Source: Filobacillus milosensis (GTDB taxonomy: Bacteria; Bacillota; Bacilli; Bacillales; Alkalibacillaceae). Taken from it: a stretch of 64,000 nt of DNA. The position numbers and the translations under genes were made by a program. Where the stretch lies: NCBI RefSeq assembly GCF_004402015.1, contig NZ_SOPW01000005.1:94247-158246 (forward strand), in the 5' to 3' direction. The notes beneath the pieces are model-generated. The model did no database searches and was not told the origin of the DNA. It saw only the letters and a list, made by a program, of their open reading frames with translations. Positions 58,176-64,000 of the stretch are shown piece by piece. Position 1 is the first letter of the stretch, and each line of letters opens with the position of its first letter.

Positions 58176-58212
58176 ATGACTACCTCCTAGTTAATTTTTC
58201 CCTTCCACCTAA

Positions 58213-58240
58213 CTAACGAATCAATAGCGATCATGTTTCA
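58213..58240 (-). promoter_or_regulatory. predicted ECF-sigma promoter of the lipoprotein gene
   Basis: On the minus strand TGAAAC (58240-58235), 16 bases, CGTTAG (58218-58213), followed by TTAGGTGGAA. The same elements and spacing occur at 60025-59998. Confidence 0.75.
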
Positions 58241-58243
58241 GTA

Positions 58244-58290
58244 AAAATAATAAATGACCTAGAATTTTAACTGCAATTCTTAGGCCATTT
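58244..58290 (-). terminator. terminator of the sigma/anti-sigma operon
   Basis: On the minus strand AAATGGCCTAAGAATT pairs with AATTCTAGGTCATTT (one bulge), followed by ATTATTTTT. It separates the operon from the lipoprotein promoter. Confidence 0.85.
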
Positions 58291-58297
58291 AGTTAAA

Positions 58298-59455
58298 TTA
58301 CTGTAGGGACGATAGGTTTTGGGTGTTTACGGGTACGAGTGAATCCATGATTCTGATGAGTTCTTCTTTTGATAAATTGTAATCACTGTCTGTTTCAAGG
58401 TTAGGTACAGAATAAACAATGTATGCTACATTTTGTTCTGTAAAGTGAAGCGCATGGTTTTGGCTGTCATGTTTTTCATACTCATAGACATTTCCGTTAG
58501 GTCGTTCTATTTTTTCGCCACCATAATCAATGGTTCCTGCATCAGTTTCACGGATATCCATGACAATCTTATCACCAATATCATTATAGTAATTGACCGT
58601 GAATTGATTAAGGTAGAGCGGTTTATGATCTTCTAAATTTTCAACAGTTGCCTCTGATTTCTTAATCTCATTTGGCAGGTATGAAGGTAATTTATAATCC
58701 GCATTAGGTTTTTGCACTTCATCGAAATTCTCTGGCAGTATAGCTGATTTTTCTGAGTGCTGGTTATTTTCTTCAGGAATCTCAAATGGTACAAAAGACT
58801 CTCCGATTTTCACTAATTCATCTTTGGTGTAAGGATACTCCCCAGTTTCTGAACTCAGTTCACCAATGACCCTGTAAGTTTGTTCACCGTCCTGGAAAGA
58901 TATAAACTGTCTGTTTGTATCAGGGTTTTCAAAGTATTTGTACGTTCTGCCAGAGTCAGATTCAATAACTTCTGCGTTCTCAAGTGTATCCGTACCCGAT
59001 TCTTCTATGTGAATTTGAATAGACTCATTATCATTCGCTATATAATCGATTGAAATGCCTCGTTTTCGCTCTTCAATGGTGGAGATAAACACCTGATATT
59101 GAGCATTCGATTCCTCCACCGAAAAAGGAATGTAAGATGGCAACATATAATCAAAAGGAGGCTGCTGTACTTCTGCTATATTCTCAGGGATGATCGCTTT
59201 TGTTTCCTCTGGTGAACCTTGGCTCGAGTCATGTTGTATGAATTGAGGTACTAAAAACATAAACAACATGATGGCTAAACCAGTTATAGCAAAGGTCAAA
59301 GTTTTAGCTAAAAAACCTCCATGCCTAGTTTTTTGCGTGTCGATTTTCTCATTAATATTTAAGAGTACATCACGCTTCTCGTTATCATTCAAATAAATTT
59401 TCTCATTAATGTTCTTAAGCTGGTCGATCAGTTCGTTGTCATTATAATGCTTCAT
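58298..59455 (-). CDS. anti-sigma factor with two DUF4367-like extracellular domains
   Basis: A 385-residue single-pass protein. The cytoplasmic N-terminus (about 1-58) is helical and charged (NDNELIDQLKNINEKIYL), one helix crosses the membrane (about 62-84), and two homologous extracellular domains follow (about 105-225 and 240-375). Each begins with I[IL]PEN..EVQ.P..DY.LPSY.P and ends with S/T-K-[DE]-E-L. It should hold the ECF sigma factor until an envelope signal arrives. The ATG at 59455 follows AAGGAGGG and overlaps the sigma gene by 14 bases. Confidence 0.85.
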   Translation of the reverse strand: MKHYNDNELIDQLKNINEKIYLNDNEKRDVLLNINEKIDTQKTRHGGFLAKTLTFAITGLAIMLFMFLVPQFIQHDSSQGSPEETKAIIPENIAEVQQPPFDYMLPSYIPFSVEESNAQYQVFISTIEERKRGISIDYIANDNESIQIHIEESGTDTLENAEVIESDSGRTYKYFENPDTNRQFISFQDGEQTYRVIGELSSETGEYPYTKDELVKIGESFVPFEIPEENNQHSEKSAILPENFDEVQKPNADYKLPSYLPNEIKKSEATVENLEDHKPLYLNQFTVNYYNDIGDKIVMDIRETDAGTIDYGGEKIERPNGNVYEYEKHDSQNHALHFTEQNVAYIVYSVPNLETDSDYNLSKEELIRIMDSLVPVNTQNLSSLQ

Positions 59456-59963
59456 GCTCGTATCCCTCCTTTTCGAGCTGTCGCTTAAGGGCTTGAAGTG
59501 CACGGGTAAGGGTAACTCTTACTTTTTGTTCATTCCATCCCAAGATGTCAGCGACTTCAGAAACAGTGAACTCTTTAATTTTTCTTAGCACAATGACATC
59601 TCTATAAGAGCGCTTAAGGTGGCCGAGTGCTTGATAGAGTTCTTGTTCGGACTCGTTTAGTGCAAGGTGTTTTTCAGGGGCGCTGTCGTGACTTTGTTTC
59701 GCAGGAAGTGTATCCATTAAGTAACTGACAGGATGCTTTTTCCTAACAAAATCAATGGTAACGTTCCTTGCGATACGAAATAGCCAGCCCTTGGTGTTGT
59801 CTTGCTTGAACGTATCGTATTTTTTATACGCCTTGAGGAACGTGTCTTGTAGTAGGTCCTTGGCTTGGTCATGGTCGCGAATCAAGTAAAAGATATATTG
59901 GTAAAGGTCATTATTGTATTCTTCGTACCATTGATTGATTTGAAATTTTGCTTCATCGTTCAC
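59442..59963 (-). CDS. ECF RNA polymerase sigma factor
   Basis: A 173-residue ECF sigma factor: region 2 with YQYIFYLIRDHDQAKDLLQDTFLKAYKKYDTF and KGWLFRIARNVTIDFVRKK; region 4 with LKRSYRDVIVLRKIKEFTVSEVADILGWNEQKVRVTLTRALQALK. It should direct transcription from promoters of the TGnAAC-16-CGTTAG type found in front of this operon and of the lipoprotein gene. Starts with GTG at 59963 behind AAAGGAGCG. Confidence 0.92.
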   Translation of the reverse strand: MNDEAKFQINQWYEEYNNDLYQYIFYLIRDHDQAKDLLQDTFLKAYKKYDTFKQDNTKGWLFRIARNVTIDFVRKKHPVSYLMDTLPAKQSHDSAPEKHLALNESEQELYQALGHLKRSYRDVIVLRKIKEFTVSEVADILGWNEQKVRVTLTRALQALKRQLEKEGYEHEAL

Positions 59964-59997
59964 CGAGCCCGCTCCTTTCTATTTTGTTTCTACTTAA

Positions 59998-60025
59998 CTA
60001 ACGAACTAACGGAGGGATTGTTGCA
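59998..60025 (-). promoter_or_regulatory. predicted autoregulated ECF promoter of the sigma operon
   Basis: On the minus strand TGCAAC (60025-60020), 16 bases, CGTTAG (60003-59998), followed by TTAAGTAGAA. The transcription start would lie about 29 bases before the GTG. Confidence 0.7.
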
Positions 60026-60054
60026 GTTTAATAAACTTTTTTTCAGTATAACAA

Positions 60055-60081
60055 AAAGAAACCCCCGAAAAACGGGGATTT
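60055..60081 (-). terminator. terminator of the lipase gene
   Basis: On the minus strand AATCCCCG pairs with CGGGGGTT around a TTTTT loop, followed by TCTTTTTG. Confidence 0.8.
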
Positions 60082-60085
60082 CAAG

Positions 60086-61669
60086 TTATCTATGAGGAGG
60101 GCCTGGAACTTTAACAGACTCAATAATCGTACGTTTGAAAGTTTCGCCAGATCGGGTTTGCCCTTCAATCTCAATAGTTATATTGTAAACTTGGTCAGGT
60201 TGATCAAGTTTAATATGCTGTATCGCATTACCTTTTTTTGAAAAGGTATAGCTTTCGATCGGATTAGCTGAAGCTGTGACGTGGTAGGTTGTTTCTATGG
60301 TTTGAGGTTTAACTTTACTTGAATCACTCTTTAAATTGTAAGTTAGGTCAAGCGCTGCATTACGTTTAATACTTTTATTTAAGCTGAATTTTTTATCTGT
60401 TTTATAGTCGGTTAATAATAGATACGCGTCATCTGGTTGCGCCTTAACTTCGATATGCCATTCACCAGATTCAGGCCATTTAATAGCTGTTTGGTGGTTA
60501 ATTGCATTAACAAAAATTCCTTCTGTAAGTTTAGTAGATTTGAAGCTTGCAGGATGTTCTTGGCCGGATGGTGATACAAGTGTGATTGATTCAGGTTGTT
60601 TTGCTGTCATTAGGTTTATATTTATTTCTTCAACTCCATCTTCAACAAACATGGAAAGTTGATTATTTCCTTTTAACTCTCCACCATCAACCCACTGATT
60701 AGTTTTAATGTTCTTGTTTTTCTTTTTCTCCTTAGATGACGTTAGGTTTGTCACCTGTGCATCTGCTAAATAATTTTCAAACACAGGGAAGGTGATGCCA
60801 GATCGGATTTCTGTGTGCGTCCAATCACCTACTGCTAATTCTTGACCTCCAGGCAGTCGGCTACTATCAACGGTAACGACACCATCGTTCGAACCGTATT
60901 GTGATAAGTACATCCCTCCGTAGAAAGTAGAAGTAAACATCGATCCCCAGGCGGTTCCTGCTAAGGTATAGTAATCATTGTAATACGCAAGAGGTTGAAC
61001 ATCGGTTTGATTACGGAATGCCTCCATCTCTGCCATTTGCATGGAGTAAGTTCCATCACCTTTAGCTCCTATAAGGTCCGCTAGCCAACCTGCTGATGAA
61101 CTATAGGATAAATCAGCTAATTGTGAGCCATGATGTGGGCTCGATAAGGTGATCACATTATCTACGTATTGATTCGCGCCGTAATATGTAAGCGCTGTTT
61201 GTGTATCGACGCCACCTTTACTGTGGGCAACAACTGTAATGGGCCTTCCGTTAAAATGGCTGAAGATCTCTTGGATTTTGTCGGCAAGCAGTTGACCATT
61301 GTCCCACATATCCTCGTTTTGACCACCGGCGTCATACAGCTGAATAAAAGTTGATTGGTAACCAGCATTATAAGCCGTGGAATACATATCACTGTCCTCC
61401 CACCAGACTTGGGCTGTGCTGTTTAACCCATGAACGAAAAGGAGAACCGGTTTAGCTGGATCCAAGTTTGATGGTGTGGCTCCTATATACCATTCACCTG
61501 GTGTCTCCTCATTTCCATTTGTCGCTTTACCCATGATTGAAATGGACCCATCTAATTCAGCTTCACTTGAAGGTCTAGGGTCTGAGATGTTCTTGGCGTT
61601 GACGGTTGTGAACAAGCTGCCAAAAATAAGAATAAACAACAGACTTAACAAAGAAATTTTCTTCAGCAT
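60086..61669 (-). CDS. secreted lipase/esterase
   Basis: A 527-residue secreted enzyme with a Sec signal peptide (about 1-25, cleavage after VNA). The alpha/beta-hydrolase domain has LLFVHGLNSTAQVWW (oxyanion hole), the nucleophile S150 in AHSKGG, and SSPHHGSQLADL, as in Bacillus lipases and PGAP1-like esterases; Asp likely in GSNDGVVTVDS and His in DWTHTEI. The last ~200 residues form extracellular beta domains (VSPSGQEHPAS..., WHIEVKAQPDDAYLLL). It should hydrolyse lipids or polyesters outside the cell. ATG behind AGGAGG. Confidence 0.87.
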   Translation of the reverse strand: MLKKISLLSLLFILIFGSLFTTVNAKNISDPRPSSEAELDGSISIMGKATNGNEETPGEWYIGATPSNLDPAKPVLLFVHGLNSTAQVWWEDSDMYSTAYNAGYQSTFIQLYDAGGQNEDMWDNGQLLADKIQEIFSHFNGRPITVVAHSKGGVDTQTALTYYGANQYVDNVITLSSPHHGSQLADLSYSSSAGWLADLIGAKGDGTYSMQMAEMEAFRNQTDVQPLAYYNDYYTLAGTAWGSMFTSTFYGGMYLSQYGSNDGVVTVDSSRLPGGQELAVGDWTHTEIRSGITFPVFENYLADAQVTNLTSSKEKKKNKNIKTNQWVDGGELKGNNQLSMFVEDGVEEININLMTAKQPESITLVSPSGQEHPASFKSTKLTEGIFVNAINHQTAIKWPESGEWHIEVKAQPDDAYLLLTDYKTDKKFSLNKSIKRNAALDLTYNLKSDSSKVKPQTIETTYHVTASANPIESYTFSKKGNAIQHIKLDQPDQVYNITIEIEGQTRSGETFKRTIIESVKVPGPPHR

Positions 61670-61835
61670 AAATACCTCCTAAAATTTGTTTGCCTTACAT
61701 GTTTATGCGTTGTATCGGCTTTTAGACGTGAGATAAGAGGGCCGAATTTCGTGTTTTAGTGTTGGGTCAAAAGTACTTGTCAAACTTTTATAAAATTTTT
61801 ATAATTTTGTATTATAAAGTAAAGGACTGATGTAA

Positions 61836-62813
61836 TTGATCGCTAAAGATCATGATTTACCAGTGAAGTTGTGGAGGCTAGAAGCATTAAGTAGACGATG
61901 TATAGAGACCCATAGTAGTCTTTCAGACATAGAGGAAAAACTAAGAGTTGTGAGTATCGGCGATCGTGGTGAACGCTCGATGGATTACTATGTTAATTTG
62001 GTTGATGATGAAACACTGCAGTGCTTTTATGATTTGAGGTTACCTTGGCGTAGCTACTACTTCCAAATGGATACTGTTTTACTCAGGCCACAGTTCATTT
62101 TAATTGTTGAGGTGAAAAATATATCCGGAGACCTATATTTTAATAAAGACACCAAACAGATGATTCGCGTGCTGAAAGATGTTTCCGAATCCTTCCCTAA
62201 CCCTCTCCTTCAAGTTTCCCATCATAAATTTCAACTCGAGAATTATTTGCAACTTCATGGATTTCTAGATGTTCCGATCTATTCGTTAGTCGTATCTGCC
62301 AGCCGCAATGGCATTTTACGTATTGATGCGAATGATACCTTTCATTTAGGAAAGGTTGTACCAATCCAAGAATTCATTTTTAAATATCAAAACCTCTGTC
62401 GTACTGTCACTGACAGGGTATTATCCTGTGAAGAAATGGTACGAATGAAAGACTTATTTTTACGTGACCATACACCCAATAATGAGGACTTGATGAAGAA
62501 GTTTGGATTGGTGTATGAAGATTTAAAGAAAGGTGTGCGTTGTAAGGGGTGTGGATATTTGCCGGTGGATAGGAAGTGGGGGACGTGGTATTGCTTAAGG
62601 TGTGATAAAGGGGATAGAAATGCTCATATAGGTGGTCTTAGAGACTATTCATTACTAGTCAATGAGACGATATCTAATTCAGAAGCACAGGATTTTTTAG
62701 CGGTGAAAAATCGTGAAGTGATTAAGCAAATATTTAAGAATCTCCAACTACCACGCACTGGAGTGGGGAAAGGAACTAGGTATAATCTTAGTAAATTGAT
62801 TAAATCCCCATAA
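61836..62813 (+). CDS. NERD-domain nuclease-related protein with zinc ribbon
   Basis: A 325-residue soluble protein. Residues ~35-150 match the NERD domain (ERSMDYYVNLVDDETLQCFYDLRLP; FQMDTVLLRPQFILIVEVKNISGDL with the PD-(D/E)xK-like D and ExK), and a zinc ribbon of the CxxC...CxxC type lies at about 235-258 (CKGC, CLRC). A helical tail ends with a possible DNA-binding LPRTGVGKGTRYNLSKL, seen in many Bacillus NERD proteins. Putative DNA processing role. Starts with TTG at 61836 behind AAAGGACTG. Confidence 0.85.
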   Translation: MIAKDHDLPVKLWRLEALSRRCIETHSSLSDIEEKLRVVSIGDRGERSMDYYVNLVDDETLQCFYDLRLPWRSYYFQMDTVLLRPQFILIVEVKNISGDLYFNKDTKQMIRVLKDVSESFPNPLLQVSHHKFQLENYLQLHGFLDVPIYSLVVSASRNGILRIDANDTFHLGKVVPIQEFIFKYQNLCRTVTDRVLSCEEMVRMKDLFLRDHTPNNEDLMKKFGLVYEDLKKGVRCKGCGYLPVDRKWGTWYCLRCDKGDRNAHIGGLRDYSLLVNETISNSEAQDFLAVKNREVIKQIFKNLQLPRTGVGKGTRYNLSKLIKSP

Positions 62814-62875
62814 AATTTTTAAATTCCACATAAGTCCTCTGAAATTCCTCATAAATAAAGAAAATTCCCCATAAA
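62803..62875. repeat. weak periodic array, word AATTCCCCATAAA
   Basis: ATTCCnCATAA-like words recur with CAT at 62809, 62829, 62850 and 62870, i.e. 20-21 bases apart. It starts inside the last codons of the NERD gene and ends at the minus-strand terminator of the PH-domain gene. Confidence 0.6.
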
Positions 62876-62900
62876 AAAGCAGGGACATGAAATCCCCGCT
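62872..62900 (-). terminator. terminator of the PH-domain gene
   Basis: On the minus strand AGCGGGGA pairs with TCCCTGCT (one mismatch), followed by TTTTT. Confidence 0.75.
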
Positions 62901-63275
62901 CTATGATACGTATTCTGCCAAAACTGCTTGAACTTTATAGATATTAAGCTGTTTATTAAATGTCTTTTCAATTGGAGTGGAGCTCCCCGATACCCAAAGT
63001 TTTAATTCAGCATCGAGATCAAATGTACCGGCTGTTTCTACTGCAAAGTGGGTAATGCTCTTATAAGGAATGGAATGATATTCCGTTTTCTTACCAGTCA
63101 TCCCTTGTTTGTCTACTAGAATTAAGCGTTTATCCGTGAAAACAAATAAGTCACGGATCAGTTTATAAGCGTGCTCGACTTGTTCACTTGAAGCGAGTAG
63201 TTCGGATAATTCCTCCTGGACCTCTTGAGTATCAACTTCAGATGCATTTCCCATCATGCCATCAAATAATCCCAT
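62901..63275 (-). CDS. bacterial PH-domain protein (YvbH-like)
   Basis: A 124-residue protein of the bPH_1 family: LLASSEQVEHAYKLIRDLFVFTDKRLILVDKQGMTGKKTEYHSIPYKSITHFAVETAGTFDLDAELKLWVSG is the full fingerprint. The fold resembles eukaryotic PH domains; the bacterial proteins oligomerise and have no known ligand. ATG behind AGGAGGG. Confidence 0.9.
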   Translation of the reverse strand: MGLFDGMMGNASEVDTQEVQEELSELLASSEQVEHAYKLIRDLFVFTDKRLILVDKQGMTGKKTEYHSIPYKSITHFAVETAGTFDLDAELKLWVSGSSTPIEKTFNKQLNIYKVQAVLAEYVS

Positions 63276-63370
63276 CGTTATCCCTCCTATTACTGATAAT
63301 TCTAGTTTACCAGTTATAGTAAAACTTTAGAACTGATATAATAAGGGTAAACTTGGTACGGGAGGTACAT

Positions 63371-63856
63371 ATGGACGTAAAAGTAGAAAAACGCAGCAAA
63401 GTCATATTAATCGGCATGGAAATTAAAACGTACGGAATCATGAAAAAGGATGTACCGAACTCTATTCCAGGGCTTTGGGAAGAGTTTAATAAAGTATCGG
63501 ATCAAATTTCAAACCGTGTAAACGAGCATGAAGAGTATGGGCTCATTGAATTTCCAAAAGGTTGGCAATTGGGGAATCGGTTTCATTATACGGTAGCTGT
63601 GGCTGTATCAGATACTAGTGAAATCCCTGAAGGCATGGTGGTTAAAGAGCTGCCTGAACAAGAGTATTGCATTATAAGGTATCAAGGCGAAGCTAAAGAA
63701 ATTGGTAAAGGTTTTAACTATTTTTATAATGAGTGGTTACCAAAATCGGATTATCAGAAATCTGGTGCATTTGAATGCGAGTATTACGGTAAAGGCTTCA
63801 AAGTGGACAACCCTGATTCAATTTTGGAAGTTCATTTTCCAGTTACAAAAAAATAA
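63371..63856 (+). CDS. GyrI-like/effector-binding domain protein (Cass2-like)
   Basis: A 161-residue stand-alone effector-binding protein: KVILIGMEIKTYGIMKKDVPNSIPGLWEEFN, GNRFHYTVAVAVSDTSEIPEGMVVKELPEQEYCIIRYQG and NPDSILEVHFPV. This is the SOUL/GyrI-like fold of AraC-type regulators and of Cass2, which bind amphiphilic drugs. It lacks a DNA-binding domain. ATG 63371 behind GGGAGG; the upstream frame to 63353 has no site. Confidence 0.85.
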   Translation: MDVKVEKRSKVILIGMEIKTYGIMKKDVPNSIPGLWEEFNKVSDQISNRVNEHEEYGLIEFPKGWQLGNRFHYTVAVAVSDTSEIPEGMVVKELPEQEYCIIRYQGEAKEIGKGFNYFYNEWLPKSDYQKSGAFECEYYGKGFKVDNPDSILEVHFPVTKK

Positions 63857-63877
63857 AATTTAAAGCCCAAGCATAAA

Positions 63878-64000
63878 TGTAGAGTGACCCAATAATATGA
63901 GACAGGAAAAAACACCCCCTATGTCGTATGTAAAAGTATTCGACAATTTAGGAGGTGTTTTTCTTTATGGGTAAAAATCGATTTTATCCTGAAGAAGTGA
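63878..64000 (+). mobile_element. left end of an IS3-type insertion sequence, cut by the window edge
   Basis: The segment starts with TGTAGAGTGACCCAATAAT, which resembles the terminal inverted repeat of IS3/IS150-group elements (TGTA...CCCC...), and contains a transposase start. The other end lies beyond the window. Confidence 0.6.
63967..64000 (+). CDS. IS3-type transposase OrfA, first 11 codons only
   Basis: The frame reads MGKNRFYPEEV, the usual opening of OrfA (helix-turn-helix) proteins of IS3 elements in Bacillaceae, e.g. those annotated as IS3/IS1297-like. Binding site AGGAGGTG lies 14 bases upstream. The rest is outside the window. Confidence 0.55.
   Translation, partial: MGKNRFYPEEV

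Overview
The window looks like a chromosomal segment of a low-GC Gram-positive bacterium of the family Bacillaceae, probably from the moderately halophilic group (Halobacillus/Alkalibacillus-like). This is inferred from AGGAGG-type ribosome binding sites with frequent GTG/TTG starts, sigma-A promoters, U-tailed terminators, Bacillus-type lipoboxes, and families typical of Bacillus (SbcCD, flotillin FloT, HtpX, DUF2691, a YvbH-like PH protein, YthPQ/EcsAB-like and LnrLMN-like ABC exporters). No rRNA, tRNA, prophage or CRISPR array was seen. Only one mobile element is present, an IS3-type end cut by the right border.

Layout. 0-7.3 kb: lipoproteins, small membrane proteins, a SIMPL-domain protein, a metallophosphoesterase, a membrane-anchored Mrr-like protein and a 7TM GGDEF protein. 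7.3-12.1 kb: a resistance/accessory patch with a Vga-type ABC-F protein behind an elaborate attenuator, an AAC(6')-like and a RimJ-like acetyltransferase, and a HepT/MntA toxin-antitoxin pair. 12.1-17.8 kb: a pRiA4b-ORF3-like protein, a YcxB-like protein, and a TAXI-TRAP transporter operon whose solute-binding protein is circularly permuted. 18-22.3 kb: sbcD-sbcC. 22.5-27.3 kb: small hypothetical genes, one decayed gene, and two paralogous very small proteins. 27.4-33.3 kb: floT, a dense DnaA-box cluster, a reductase-hydrolase pair, and a four-gene operon led by a HEPN-like/CBS protein. 33.4-37 kb: a third very small protein, an orphan sigma factor, an FMN reductase and a permease. 37.2-45.6 kb: an LnrJK-LnrLMN-like stress system whose regulators and transporter are separated by a four-gene insert (P-loop kinase, SDR, acyl-CoA ligase, small membrane protein). 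45.7-57.5 kb: htpX, an RlpA/DUF3889 protein, a run of co-directional genes (YthPQ-like ABC, DUF456, CPA1 antiporter, VanZ, esterase lipoprotein), and a GAF-PAS-GGDEF protein. 57.6-60 kb: an ECF sigma / anti-sigma / lipoprotein module sharing one promoter motif. 60-64 kb: secreted lipase, NERD nuclease-like protein, PH-domain protein, effector-binding protein, IS end.

The two most striking signals are (1) the circularly permuted TAXI solute-binding protein (16.7-17.7 kb), and (2) a family of intergenic arrays in which a short site-specific word recurs at 21-bp spacing (3.8, 6.5, 9.9, 22.4 and 36.9-37.1 kb; related arrays with about 20-bp spacing at 31.0 and 62.8 kb). Most of these arrays lie directly behind an intrinsic terminator. 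Further points are the predicted ECF regulon, the DnaA-box cluster, the ABC-F attenuator and the family of MFDI-type very small proteins. All function calls come from reading the sequence and recalled family features; no search was run.
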